A DNA stretch of 64,000 nucleotides, taken from Favolaschia claudopus (lineage: Eukaryota > Basidiomycota > Agaricomycetes > Agaricales > Mycenaceae). Within the stretch, counting starts at the first letter, position 1; each line of letters opens with the position of its first letter. This document shows positions 46,824 through 57,179 of the stretch, piece by piece. A model generated the notes under the pieces. The model was not told the DNA's origin, made no database searches, and saw nothing but the letters and a program-made list of their open reading frames with translations. The position numbers were made by a program, and so were the translations under genes. Where the stretch lies: contig JAWWNJ010000093.1 in NCBI GenBank assembly GCA_037176885.1, forward strand, positions 310,001 through 374,000, read 5' to 3'.

Positions 46824-48594
46824 AATGTAGATAGGTATCAATGGCTAAGAAATCCTGACGTTTTTTCATGACATTTTGTCATGATCTTCGCAATGATTCG
46901 TCCAGAAGTACCACCAAGCTAGCCAGCTATCCCGACGCCTTATTCCTTATCAAACTCCATGGAAGAGGTATAGAACAGGATATATTTCAAGTACTGGACA
47001 ATACAGTTGCAGTACTACTAGTATAATAATACTCTGACCTTCAAAATCTCGCCACCGTCACGATCAGCCGCACTTTATCAGCTTGCGTGGCTCGGAAACA
47101 CACTACGGAGAATGAAAAAGAGAGAAGGGAAACAACTCACCGGGTTAGACAGATCACTGAATGCTCTGTCGTCATCAAAGAGCTACGTTACAGCAGAGTG
47201 TGTTGGCGAGAGTGACGGCGGCGGCGGCGCTCTACAATGGTGACTTGGAGGGAGGTCATGGTGGGGGGAGACAAGAGGCGTGAGCGGCCGCAGCATATGT
47301 CTGCGGTGGAGCAATGCTGTAAGTGACGTCATTGACTCGGCAGCTCGGCTGCAGGACTTGAACAAAAATTTGCTGGTTTTTCGTGATGTTTCGTCGTGAA
47401 TGCAGGTTCAAGATTTTTATGTCACTTTTTGAAAGAGAATTATATGCAGTATCCTGTCATGTGGTCCCACAGTTGAATATGAGTGCGGTATCACACCTTG
47501 TAACTGTTAGAAGTTTGAAACCAGTCTTGAAATTCATGACGTGTATTCTAACGAAACGTCAGGAATCTTGAATTTCAAGATGATGATCTTGAATTTCATG
47601 ACAAATACTTATCACAGTGCGGTATTTTGAACATTTTGCGAAGATGATCAGGGAATCCGAGGCACTCTTTTTCGCTTAGCATGAGGGCGCTCAACAGTTA
47701 ACAGAAATCATTTTATCTCCGTACTTTGATGAATTTTTCCATATTGTTCCCGACAAGCGCGCGCACGCACTGTGTGCTGCTTTGACCAAGTCTCGGAGTT
47801 TGTAAAATCTCTTCGTTGACCTGCGTACCAGCTTGTTCCATTCCGGAATGCAATGTTCGAGTGTAATTACGATTATTTGCCTTCGGGTCGTCACATCAAC
47901 GGGGATGACACGTCGAGAATTGGGGAGGAGTATATACTAGAAACGAAAACGAAAACGACTATATATAGAATAGCCGATAGATGGCCGGTGGTGCCCGTCG
48001 GCAGCAGGTTCAGAAACGAAAATGAAGCAGTCGGCACGGAACAAGTCAAGGTCGGCTCTATGACGCCAAGGGTCACGGTCACGTACATGCTCATGTTGGT
48101 CCCGTTCCGATGCTCGGCTACTACTTAAAAATAACCGAAATTGCCGTTTTTTCCCTCCGCAAATTGAGATGCTCGTGCAACTTAGCTACTGCCGGCAGCC
48201 AACACAAATTAACAGATAAATATAAAATAATAATATTTGTTTACTTTATGTAGTCCATTCTTGTTTCCTATTTACATACCTTTAGTGTTTGTCTATAAGT
48301 ATCATGTTTGCTACGAATCTCATACTTGGGTATCGTAAAAATTTCTATTTTATGATTTTGAAGTGAAGTGATCTTCACTCTTCAATTAAGTGCTAAGTAA
48401 GACACGCCGTGTGCGTGACCTGGTACAGCCACTCGGACGCGTTCGGCAAGCGGCCGATGACACAATAGACCACGGACATTGATATACTGTGACTGTAACA
48501 TCAATCCAATCCTCTCGGCTTCTTTGCCCGGTCATTTTCGTTTCTGAGCAATTGATGGACTTGATGGCCTGGAAGGCCGCCTGATCATTATCAG
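46824..48594. other. intergenic
   Basis: No gene supported. 47,500-47,610 contains ATTTCATGAC and CTTGAATTTC repeats. 47,200-47,300 is a GC-rich patch with GGCGGCGGCGG. The open frames are short and unrecognised. Confidence 0.4.
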
Positions 48595-48950
48595 CTAGCC
48601 GCGTTTTCGTTTTCGATTTTCGTTCATACCGATTGGGGAGAGCCCTCTACAGAGCCCTCGGACATCGTCTCGGGGCCAGAGGTTGAGAGTGAAAAAGACA
48701 TCGGTGATATTGGGAGCAGAGCAAAGGATAGTTTCCATAGCGTCCCCGAAGGCCCCTTCAACTCGAACCTCCTTCATGAAGCGACCAATCTCTTGTTGTG
48801 CCTCGAGGATAGCCCTGAGAGCCCCTGGCTGAGGAGTGGTACGAAGAATGATGACGCTGTACAGAGGTTTCGCTAGCTGGAACTATGCCTTGCAGACCAA
48901 CGAGAACGCAGAGTGCCGTCTTTCTTCGGCGTCAATCCGATTCTCAAAAT
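48595..48950 (-). pseudogene. F-box gene fragment with in-frame stop, truncated by TIR element
   Basis: Reading from about 48,930 down: AEERRHSAFSLVCKA, a TAG stop at the position where F-box proteins usually have Trp, then FQLAKPLYSVIILRTTPQPG and, further on, VRVEGAFGDAMETILCSAPN and DVFFTLNLWPRDDVRGLC. These match the F-box end and following repeat region of mushroom F-box proteins. The 5' part is cut off exactly where the TIR element starts (48,951), and I cannot find it on the other side. A relic. Confidence 0.65.
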
Positions 48951-49665
48951 AGGGGCATTCAAGCGCTTTCGCGCTTACAGTGCTTTCGACGCTTATGCGG
49001 CTGAAGCGACGCTTATGCGGCTGAAGCGGCACCATCTGTCAAACACGACAGCGCGGCAGTGGGTGACATTCCGTCACCGTTCCCTTTTTGGGAAGCCTCT
49101 TTAAAATTTTCTTCCTCTGCCCTCGACGCGTATTCTACTGGCGACACATTAACTTATACCCTCTTTATCTTACACTATCCAAATACAAATGGCTTCGGGT
49201 CCGCGCCGGTCACCTCGCAAGCACACACAGACTAAAAAGGCTCCGAAGAAAGCTGCCGCTAAGAAGACTCGAAGCAAGAAGCAGGCCGAGCCGCCACTTC
49301 CGCCAATTGATTGGAAGGCCGACGAGTCGTCTCTTGTCTGGGCCTTGCCCGAATAACCATATGTGTGAGATATGCTCGGGTAAGCTTAGATCGGTGGCTT
49401 TGTTTGGGCATTTGGCAGTAGAGATGTGGTGGGGGGAAGCAGGAGCAGTCTAGCTACATGCACGCACTTAAATCGCGCTTGTATTCGCTCTAATCGATGA
49501 GATACAGCTACCTAATCCAAAACGGGACTGGTGACGGAACGGTGACGAAATGTCACGCACTGCCGCGCTGCCGTGTTTGACAGATGGTGCCGCTTCAGCC
49601 GCGTAAGGGCGAAAGCGTCGAAAGCACTGTAAGCGCGAAAGCGCGATTTTACTTTGAATGCCCCT
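48951..49665. mobile_element. 715-bp element with TIRs over 130 bp
   Basis: Ends AGGGGCATTCAA at both sides in inverted orientation. The arms share CGCGCTTACAGTGCTTTCGACGC, CGGCTGAAGCGGCACCATCTGTC and GACA(T)TCCGTCACCGTTCC-type sequence for over 130 bp. The left arm has an internal 18-bp duplication (GACGCTTATGCGGCTGAAG twice). The central part carries a small complete ORF. No clear target duplication. Confidence 0.85.
49189..49356 (+). CDS. 55-residue basic ORF inside TIR element
   Basis: An ATG frame too short for usual scans. The protein starts MASGPRRSPRKH, continues with a Lys/Ala-rich tail (KKAPKKAAAKKTRSKKQ), and ends PPIDWKADESSLVWALPE. The W-x-(A/K)D-x-S-L-V-W-AL ending resembles the start of SANT/Myb-like regions coded near transposases in basidiomycetes, so this may be a captured or truncated accessory ORF. 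It is preceded by a pyrimidine-rich leader. The first residues and basic nature recall the ORF at 59,197. Function unknown. Confidence 0.4.
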   Translation: MASGPRRSPRKHTQTKKAPKKAAAKKTRSKKQAEPPLPPIDWKADESSLVWALPE

Positions 49666-50880
49666 AATGATTTCCACATCATTCGGACCTTCGGGCTCAA
49701 GTGTATGGCCAAGTCTTCCGCTAAAGTCACGAAGAAACCCTTAGCTTCGCGGAACTAGCGCATTCTAGGCCCAGGAAACTCGTTCGAGGGAGTTGTGAGG
49801 GAGTGGGAACAAGAGAGAAGAAACACAAGTGTCACAAACGCATCAGTGATCCACGCAAATCGAGTTGATCGGCCGAACATATCTTACGTATTCCTTGCTT
49901 ATTCCGAAACTGCAGTGTAAGTAGTAAGCGGGTCCTTGGATTGTCTTCGGAAAAAGTTGAACCAAGAGTTGTCCAGCGATGAGAGTTGTCAACAAGGAAA
50001 GTTGTTTGTAGAGAAGGACAGTTGCCAACAATAACCTGGTTGCGCAAAAGCCACCAGATGGCTTATGGCTAACCAAAATTCGACTTTCTGCCTAGCCAGT
50101 GGGGTGTTTCCCATTGATCATGTAGGCAGGATACTATCATTGGGTACGTCTACAGCATGCAATAGCAGGATTTGGAGTATTGCTTTTAATGCCGAAATTG
50201 GAAAGCCACCGGTGGCTCGTATGGCTTTGCGCAAACTCTCTAATGAAATTTGTCAATTCACTTAGTTGTAGTTGTTTCAGCGCGGAGTTGAAGTTGTAGT
50301 TGCCAGCATTTCGAGTTGCAGCCGAAAAAAGTAGTCACTTCGAAAGTTGCTGTGTTGAAAAGTTGTTCACAACTAGGGTTGTCGTCCTCAGGAGAGAAAC
50401 TTGTCATGAAATTTGATAGTTGCCTCCAAATTCTCTCAAAAACACCGAAGTTGTGCATTTTGATTTTTTGCACTGTAACAGTATATGTGCCATAATATAC
50501 TGTGCAAAATATATGGGCGATATACTGTATATTTATTATTTGCGACATGTGTGGTAAATCAGGGTACAACTTACACTTTTAGCAACAACTTTGTTGTACC
50601 GCTGGCAACTTCGAGCTGAATGATAATTAGTATACAACCTCGCGGACGACAACTTTGAGAAGTGACATGTTTGTGATGTGACAACTGATTGTGATTCTAT
50701 GCCGGCATCAACAACTTTCACTCTGCTCACAACAGTGTCGACAACAACTTTTTGTCCGCAACGAAACTGGGGCTACAACTCTTTCTGGAGGCAACTTCTT
50801 TTGTATACAACTTGGGATTGTAACAGTCTGTCTGGCTACAACTGAATCTGGCGACAACTTTGTCTGGTAGCAACTTCTGA
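49666..50880. repeat. AAGTTGT-rich foldback-like element
   Basis: From about 49,960 AGTTGT and AAGTTGT recur; after about 50,540 the complement ACAACTT recurs instead. The switch point near 50,487 is a palindrome (TTTGCACTGTAACAGTATATGTG / ATATACTGTGCAAAA). This symmetry suggests a foldback or TIR element with many binding-site-like repeats. A separate MITE (50,039-50,236) lies inside the left part. Confidence 0.65.
50039..50236. mobile_element. MITE of the GTTTGCG family, diverged copy
   Basis: Termini GTTGCGCAAAAGCCACC and GTTTGCGCAAAGCCATACGA (opposite strand), 198 bp. Related in layout to 27,504-27,688 and 51,062-51,262. Confidence 0.7.
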
Positions 50881-51061
50881 CTTGTCACTTAGGAACTCTT
50901 GGTTTTGGTTCGGACTCTGAGTTTGATCTTTCCTCACTAAACTATATGCAGGAAATGCCAAAAATTTATTTTGAAACATTGAGAGTATGCTATTTATGAG
51001 CCATGCTGCTGATTTACCTCGCATGATTTTACCGGGGCCGCTGGTCGCGCCTTATTAGCCT

Positions 51062-51262
51062 GTTTGCGATGCAGCCATTGAATGGCTAATGGCTACGCAA
51101 GTGCCCGAATTCCGGCGTATTGACGAAAGCTACCCCCGGTCTGAGCATCCAATTTTCATTCCAAATAGCTCTTCTTGACTTCGACATAAAAGTTTAGCCC
51201 ATCAAACTTTCCTGATACGGAAATCGGTAGCCATTCAATGGCTCCAATGGCTCTTCGCAAAC
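51062..51262. mobile_element. MITE of the GTTTGCG family, copy 2
   Basis: Termini GTTTGCGATGCAGCCATTG and GTTTGCGAAGAGCCATTGG (opposite strand), 201 bp. The interior is alignable with 27,504-27,688 (GGCGYATTGAC, CCCCGGTCTSAGCATCCAA). Confidence 0.85.
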
Positions 51263-52227
51263 CCTCTATTTTACCACTTTGGGCTCCCAGTCGATCGGCG
51301 TCATATGCAGATCGTCATACTTTATTTGGATCGTCCCTGGTCGCCTCTCTCTCGCAATCCTATACATGAAAACACAAGGATCAGGACACTTGAAAAGTAA
51401 CGTGACTTTGACACGAAACCACGGGACCATGTCGAGATGTCGCTGCCGGCTGTCGAGATGTTGCTCCCGGTTCCCACGAACCTTCCCGACGGCGCCGCGC
51501 ACCGCGAGTGCAGCGAGCGGTAGTGCGGCGCCGAGGGCACGCAATCCAGCAAGAAAAAAACCCGCGGGGTTTGGGGCGGAGCCCCGACAAGCTGTGCACC
51601 AGCCGTAGGTAGGGACGCGAGCGCAGCGAGCCGGCCCTGCCGAAGGCGGGGTGCTTAAGCTTGTCAGCCTTATCTCAGCAGCTGCATAGTACTCAGGTGA
51701 TACATCAGCCCATCACCAAGCATCTCTCTTTCACCGAAACGACATCCAATCCTTTATTTTTGCATCCAGCCCTTCCTCCCCTTCTATTGCCTCCGTTCTT
51801 CGATATACCTGTCCTTACCCATCTCAAATCCTTTCCATTCCTTTTCTGAGGTAATTCCAGCCGTTCCTCATCGCCGTCACAAGCATTTCTGACGAAGCAT
51901 CCCTTTTTCCTGCGTCTGGCCTTATTCATACACTGACTCGGAAATAATATCGGATCACCGAGTTCTGAAACTTTAAGCCGTCACTGCGATTGGAATATGA
52001 GAGAAGTTTCTAAAGTAGATAGTGTATCAAGTACCTTACCATGTACCCTTTCTACACATAAAAGCTTGAGGTCTCATTCGGCGGTGTTGTGGCAAGAGAG
52101 TGTGATCATCGCGCACACGTGATCCAATTGTTTTTCCCTGTTTGACAGCTGTCACATTGTTTAATCCGAACCACCACAACGACGCTCTCAACTCTGCTTT
52201 CTCTGCATACAACCCATTCTCTGCATC
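51263..52227. repeat. spacer with GC-rich dispersed repeat
   Basis: 51,470-51,655 is strikingly GC-rich and self-complementary (GGCGCCGCGCACCGC..GCGGTAGTGCGGCGCC; GGGGTTTGGGGCGGAGCCCC). Its 51,563-51,617 part recurs at 56,153-56,207. 51,655-52,227 is the 5' flank of the Tc1 gene; it holds no recognised gene. I could not find the Tc1 terminal repeats there. Confidence 0.6.
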
Positions 52228-53244
52228 ATGTGCGACACCTCTGCCACGAAGAAATCAGCTATTGTCGCGCTGAAGGAGGCTGGCTGGTCGAATCGGGATG
52301 TGGCAGAAAAGGAAAATGTTGCGCCCTCTACCGTCTCCAGAATCAATGCCCGCTACGGACCAACCCACAATTTTGACGCAAAGACTCCCAGGCAAGGTCG
52401 CCCACGCAAAATAGACGAGCGGGACATCCGTAAAGCACTCAGATTGCTGTCTTCAGGCAAAGCCAAGAATGCTTCGGACTTGCAGAGGAAATATTTCCCC
52501 CATTTGCACGTCGATACGATCCGTGCTGCCCTCAAAAAACAAGGATTGAACGCCTATGTGCGTCAATCTCGACCCTTGTTGACACCAGCCCACCGGAGGA
52601 AGCGAAAAGACTGGGCGGAACAGCATTGTTATTGGACACCGGAGGATTGGCGGGCGGTGATATTCTCAGATGAGTCAAAATTTAATATCATTGGGTCGGA
52701 TGGGCGGCAGTGGTGTTGGAGGGAGCCAGGGCAAGCAAGCGACCCCCGATATACCAAGAAGAAAGTCAAACACGGCGGCGGGAGTGTGATGGTGTGGGGG
52801 TGTATTACCCGATATGGTGTCGGACAACTTCACCGGATCGACGGAATCATTGACCGCTTCGGTTACACCGACATCCTGGCCGAAAACCTCCCGCGGACCC
52901 TCGACAAGCATGATTTGGATCGCTCGACCGTCTATTTTCAGCAGGATGGCGATTCAAAGCATCGCTCCAAGCATGCCTTGGGGTGGCTCGAGCTTGAAGG
53001 CTTCGATGTTCTTCCCTGGGCGCCAAATTCACCGGATATGAACATCATTGAGAATCTTTGGGATCATCTGGAGACCATGGTGCGCGCTAGGGACCCACTG
53101 CCGAAGAACAAGGAGGAATTATGGGCCGCTTTGAAGGAAGAGTGGGAAAAAATTGATCAGGCATATATCGACAAGTTATATGACAGCTTGCCTACTCGGG
53201 TGCGGGATTTGTTGAAGGCAAATGGTGGGGAGACCCGTTACTAG
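52228..53244 (+). CDS. Tc1-like transposase, apparently intact
   Basis: An uninterrupted 338-residue frame from ATG 52,228 to TAG. It catalyses cut-and-paste transposition into TA sites. N-terminal HTH (GWSNRDVAEKENVAPSTVSRI), then GRPRK (AT-hook-like), a second HTH region, and the DDE core: first Asp in IFSDESKFN (about residue 150), GGGSVMVWGC, second Asp in YFQQDGDSKH, Glu in SPDMNIIENLWDHLE; the last two are separated by 34 residues (DD34E). Length is typical for Tc1. Unlike the copy at 29-30 kb it lacks introns and lesions, so it could be active and could drive some of the TA-flanked MITEs, though I could not match its ends to any of them. ACGTGATCCAA occurs on both sides (about 52,118 and 53,499). 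Confidence 0.93.
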   Translation: MCDTSATKKSAIVALKEAGWSNRDVAEKENVAPSTVSRINARYGPTHNFDAKTPRQGRPRKIDERDIRKALRLLSSGKAKNASDLQRKYFPHLHVDTIRAALKKQGLNAYVRQSRPLLTPAHRRKRKDWAEQHCYWTPEDWRAVIFSDESKFNIIGSDGRQWCWREPGQASDPRYTKKKVKHGGGSVMVWGCITRYGVGQLHRIDGIIDRFGYTDILAENLPRTLDKHDLDRSTVYFQQDGDSKHRSKHALGWLELEGFDVLPWAPNSPDMNIIENLWDHLETMVRARDPLPKNKEELWAALKEEWEKIDQAYIDKLYDSLPTRVRDLLKANGGETRY

Positions 53245-54714
53245 TGGCTGGTATGTTTATTTCCACCAACGATGCCTTGAACGAGCGTTTCTGACTTCAA
53301 TTTCCTAAACCGGCCAAAACCAGATTTATGATTGGATCACCCATCATCACCAAACTGGCCATCCAGCGCCGAATTTTCAGTTTACTTGCTCGATATTTTA
53401 CATGTATATATTACACCTCATTACTATCTGTTTGCGTGCATAAGAACTCGGGAAGACTCCTACGCTCTAGCGCGCGAGCAACATCTTTCTCACGAGTGAC
53501 GTGATCCAATACTATTTCGATTCTCTTCTGTTCTCTTCTCATTCCTTCACTCTCCTGCCTCTTCTATCCTCTCTCCTCTTCATTCTCTTCGTCAATATCC
53601 CTTTCTCCACGGTGAGTATACTGCTCTCATCACTGCTTCATTTCCATCCCCTCACTACATTGTCAGGCGATGTTTTCTTGGTCGTCCCTCCATCAGGAAA
53701 ACCCTCCCGCCGTAAGTTGGCCAAATGTCACCAAAAGGTTGCTGAAATTTTGGCCATTATCCCATTTCGGCGAATTTGGCCAAATTATATTGTTGCCGGG
53801 AACGACGAATTGGGATTTTGCGGAATTTGGCCGAAGTTCAGTACATTCTCGTGGCATTAGATGCTTATTTCTTTACATTTCATTCGCTCGAATCACTTCA
53901 AAATGGGCAAAGGAGTGAATTGATGATGCGCTAACTAACTGTCTAGCGGTGTATGGCTCGGCAGTCAGAGGCAGAAATAGACGAGTGCTCCAAAACGCGA
54001 CGGTGCCGAGACTGGCAAGCTGCGGCGAAGGCGACGGCGAGGAGATCGAGGACGACGAAGAAAGAGATAGAGACAATGTCGGAGGCGCTAGGCGGAGACG
54101 AGAACTAAGAAGCAGAGTCAAAGTCGGAGGCGGCGGCGGAGACGGAGACGGAAGCTAAAGTAACGGGACTTCTGAAGGTGCAAAAGTAGGTCGTATTCGT
54201 CGAGGATCGCTACTATATATACAGAATACGATAGGAGTGAGTGAGATAAAATATATAAGATTAGAACTCAGCGGAACTGAAAAACAAGCAAGTCTCGATG
54301 AAATATCGCGGAAAGGCGGAAGAGGGCGGTGAAAAGCAGTGAGAATGATAAGACTTGAGGTCATAAGTGACGCGAGGAGATATAGAATAGAATGGAACGT
54401 GCAAATGAGGTGAGTCGAGAGGCGAGGTGGTGGAAGGAAGCAAGAGGAAGCGATCAGTTTGTCTCAGAAGATGCCGAAAAACAGATGGTGGATGCCGTAT
54501 GGGCGCTTGTGTGTCCGTGGTCAGTGCTCGAGCGCGCTCAACATTAACTTGAAAAAATAAAGTAGTGCATGTTTATGTACGGTAAAAATAAGTGGATTGA
54601 CAATGAAGCATTTACACGAGAGCGTCCTCGTCAGCCACCCCAAGTTGCAATACCTACATCGCCGAGCCAGTTGTTTGAATACCGACACAATATAATATAG
54701 ATGCTCACCCGACT
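53245..54714. other. intergenic with GA-rich tract
   Basis: No gene recognised. 54,010-54,160 is purine-rich (GACGACGAAGAAAGAG, GGAGGCGGCGGCGG), and the open frames there are low-complexity. 53,700-53,840 repeats TTGGCCAAA / AATTTGGCC. A CT-rich stretch lies at 53,515-53,610. Confidence 0.45.
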
Positions 54715-56053
54715 GCAAGGTACAGTTTGTGGAGCACCCGGTGTGCTTGTTCTTCGTCGTCGTTCCGCATGTCAGTGATGAACTTCAGAAGGCCCCTGTA
54801 CGTTGTTTCAAGGCGTGCTTGGGTGTACCCGCCGGCGTCAACGTAACGGCCACTTGACCAGCCGTGTAGTCGGGCTCAAACCTAGAGGCAGGATATAAAT
54901 GAAAGTAGCATGTATGATCTAAAAGAGACTTACGTAGACAGCGACAAGGGCCACCATGGTATCTGGGAGTTCAAATTCATTTGGATGGCTGTCAGGCCCT
55001 TTGAAAAGCTTCTTGTACTTGCGACCGAGGCAGCGTGGCTTTGAAAAGAATTTTTCGTTAATGGTGTCGATGATTGGCCCTGAATGGAAGGGAAGATTGG
55101 CCTCAAATTTTATCTGAAAGATCGAATGAATGCTGAAATATATAACAGAAAAACGATGGCCATACCTCGAGTTTAGGATTAGCAGCATCGTCGGCGGCGC
55201 CGTCGGCAGCAGCGGCAGCTTTCTTCCACACCACAGGGAAGATGAAGTGGTAGTCCTGGAGTGCTTTTTCGACGCGCTCGCGGTTGTCCTTCTTTGTTGA
55301 GCTGTAGCCGGTGAGTTTGAAATAGTCGTCCGTCTTTGGGGTGATGAATTTGACGATGTCGTTACGGAGGATGGCGACGCGAGGAAAGATCTTCATGATG
55401 TGTATGTCAGACCAAGTAGCAGTGTAAGTTAGCGACGACGCACCAAGCTGGCAATGATGAGGCAGAAGTCCTCGTCTATCCTAGCGCGTTCTTTAATATG
55501 CTGTGCCTTCGCGTCTCAGCGAAGATTGAGTCTATGAAAGTGATGAACCAGACCGTATTTACCTCTTTATTCACCACCTTAATCGATGATTCGTATGCGG
55601 CCCGAGACATCGGATGTGCCGAAGTGTGGGTCAAGAATTGAATCTGAAAGCAATGGGAAGGAAGACAAGATGACAAGAGAGACGAAATAACATTAAGAAC
55701 AGACCCCCTAGATTCAAGATTATCCCGCTATAAGTGTATTCCATCCCGACCAAAGCCAACTCCCCGAGACGATTTGTAGCCTTCTTCTTCCCAGTGGGGG
55801 GGGGGGGGGGGGGGGGGGGGGGGTAGACAGAGCCCTGAGACTTGTTGGTGCCGCGCTTGGCCGTGCACGAGGAGTCGATGGCATCGGGAAGGCCTTGATG
55901 AGCGGGATGAGACTTTGGGAACCGTTTCTGCTCCTTCTCCGTGGCGTCGATGTCGATCCGTTCGAGCGGTAAAGCACCATCTTTGACGAGAATAGGCCCA
56001 AAGTATTCGTCACAGATGATGAATGAGCATTTGGCTTCTCTGGGCTCGGGCAT
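54715..56053 (-). CDS. DUF6532-like multi-exon gene, possibly damaged
   Basis: Starts ATG at 56,053. The first exon has a conserved-looking acidic/basic mix (ATEKEQKRFPKSHPAHQGLP) broken by a poly-proline run coded by 27 G on the plus strand (55,797-55,823). Following exons: about 55,643-55,564 (IQFLTHTSAHPMSRAAYESS), about 55,515-55,443 (AQHIKERARIDEDFCLIIAS), 55,391-about 55,166 (IFPRVAILRNDIVKFITPKT), about 55,113-54,933 (GPIIDTINEKFFSKPRCLGR, PNEFELPDTMVALVAVY), and a last exon ending at TGA 54,717-54,715 (GRYVDAGGYTQARLE). This order matches DUF6532 proteins, common in Agaricomycetes and of unknown function. The last junction (54,932 to about 54,890) does not keep phase, so there is a one-base lesion or my splice site is wrong. 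Confidence 0.5.
55797..55823. repeat. 27-base G homopolymer in coding exon
   Basis: G27 on the plus strand encodes poly-proline in the minus-strand gene. Length is probably unreliable; any change not divisible by three would shift the frame. Confidence 0.8.
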
Positions 56054-56152
56054 TGGACGTTGATTGGACGACGAGCAGCGGCGATGATCCTATCCTATAC
56101 GGGGTTTTGTCAACATCCTACAACACAACCGGCTGTCAAGATGTTCAATCCG

Positions 56153-56207
56153 CGCGGGGTTTGGGGCGGAGCCCCGACAAGCTGTGCACCAGCCGTAGGG
56201 AGGGACG
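56153..56207. repeat. 55-bp GC-rich dispersed repeat, copy 2
   Basis: Matches 51,563-51,617 with one visible difference (CGCGGGGTTTGGGGCGGAGC ... AGGGACG) and contains the self-complementary GGGGTTTGGGGCGGAGCCCC. In the other copy the GC-rich sequence is longer. Confidence 0.85.
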
Positions 56208-56269
56208 TGAAGTCAAGAGAGAAGATCAACAAACATCACGTGTGGATTCGCGCTGTCAATCAAGTTACG

Positions 56270-56830
56270 GCACCCGGTCTCAACAAGTTGCCGTCGTTGA
56301 GCGGTTGGTACATTTTAGCGTTGGCCTCAAAACATTGTTGCTGGCTAGAGTTGTAGTCTGGAAACTTGGACCTAATTTAGTTGCTACCTAGGGAAGTTGT
56401 AGTTGCTTGCCTACCCTTCCAATGTTGTCAACCTGACATTTCGCAGTTGTCACCTTGGAAAGTTGTAATCTCAAATGTTGCGCTCCATCCAAGTTGTGGT
56501 CAAGTCGGTTGTGTGCCCTCAAAGTTGTTAACCCTTTGAGTTGCCAATATTTTGTCTTCAAAATGTCCTAGTTGCCGCTAATTTACTTAAAAAAAGGTCA
56601 AGTTGTCGATTTTGAATTTTTATACAGTATATGATGGCACATATACTGTATAAAAATTCAATTTCGACAACTTCGTGATTTTGGCAAGAAATAAGTGACA
56701 ACTTTCAGTTTGGGTGAAGGATTTAGTGACAACTTTCAATGGACACAACTTTTTCAGGTTGATGACAACTTTTTGAGATACAACTTTTACAGAGTGCAAC
56801 TCTATGCAGTCCCAACTTGAAAATACCCTG
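56270..56830. mobile_element. AAGTTGT-rich foldback-like element, second copy
   Basis: Left half repeats AAGTTGT/GTTGT; right half repeats ACAACTTT. The midpoint is a perfect 22-bp inverted repeat (56,612-56,633 and 56,640-56,661, TTGAATTTTTATACAGTATATG) with a 6-nt loop. Same design as 49,960-50,880. A related half lies at about 57,180-57,420. Confidence 0.7.
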
Positions 56831-57179
56831 TTCACATCTATCATCTTAGCACAAATTTTCAGTTGCAATGTCAAAGTAAATTGAGCTTGCCGACTATGCC
56901 TCTCGCTTCCCATCAATGATCCCATCACACATCTGAGCATTTTCGTTTACCAGTCAATGCCTTCAGTTCTGCACAAATGTCCCTAAGCAAGTCGCAGATT
57001 TTTGCAAGGCAAAGCATGTGCACAACTGAAGATATTCCATTGTTCGGCAACAGGCAAGGGACCCTTGGGGAGGTCATTCAAGCCTGATTGCCGGGACTGA
57101 TGCCCACCTTCCGCATTGATAATCAGGTGTCCCGAGATAAATTTCCTTCGGATCGGGACAGAGGTTGTATGTGGTGAAT

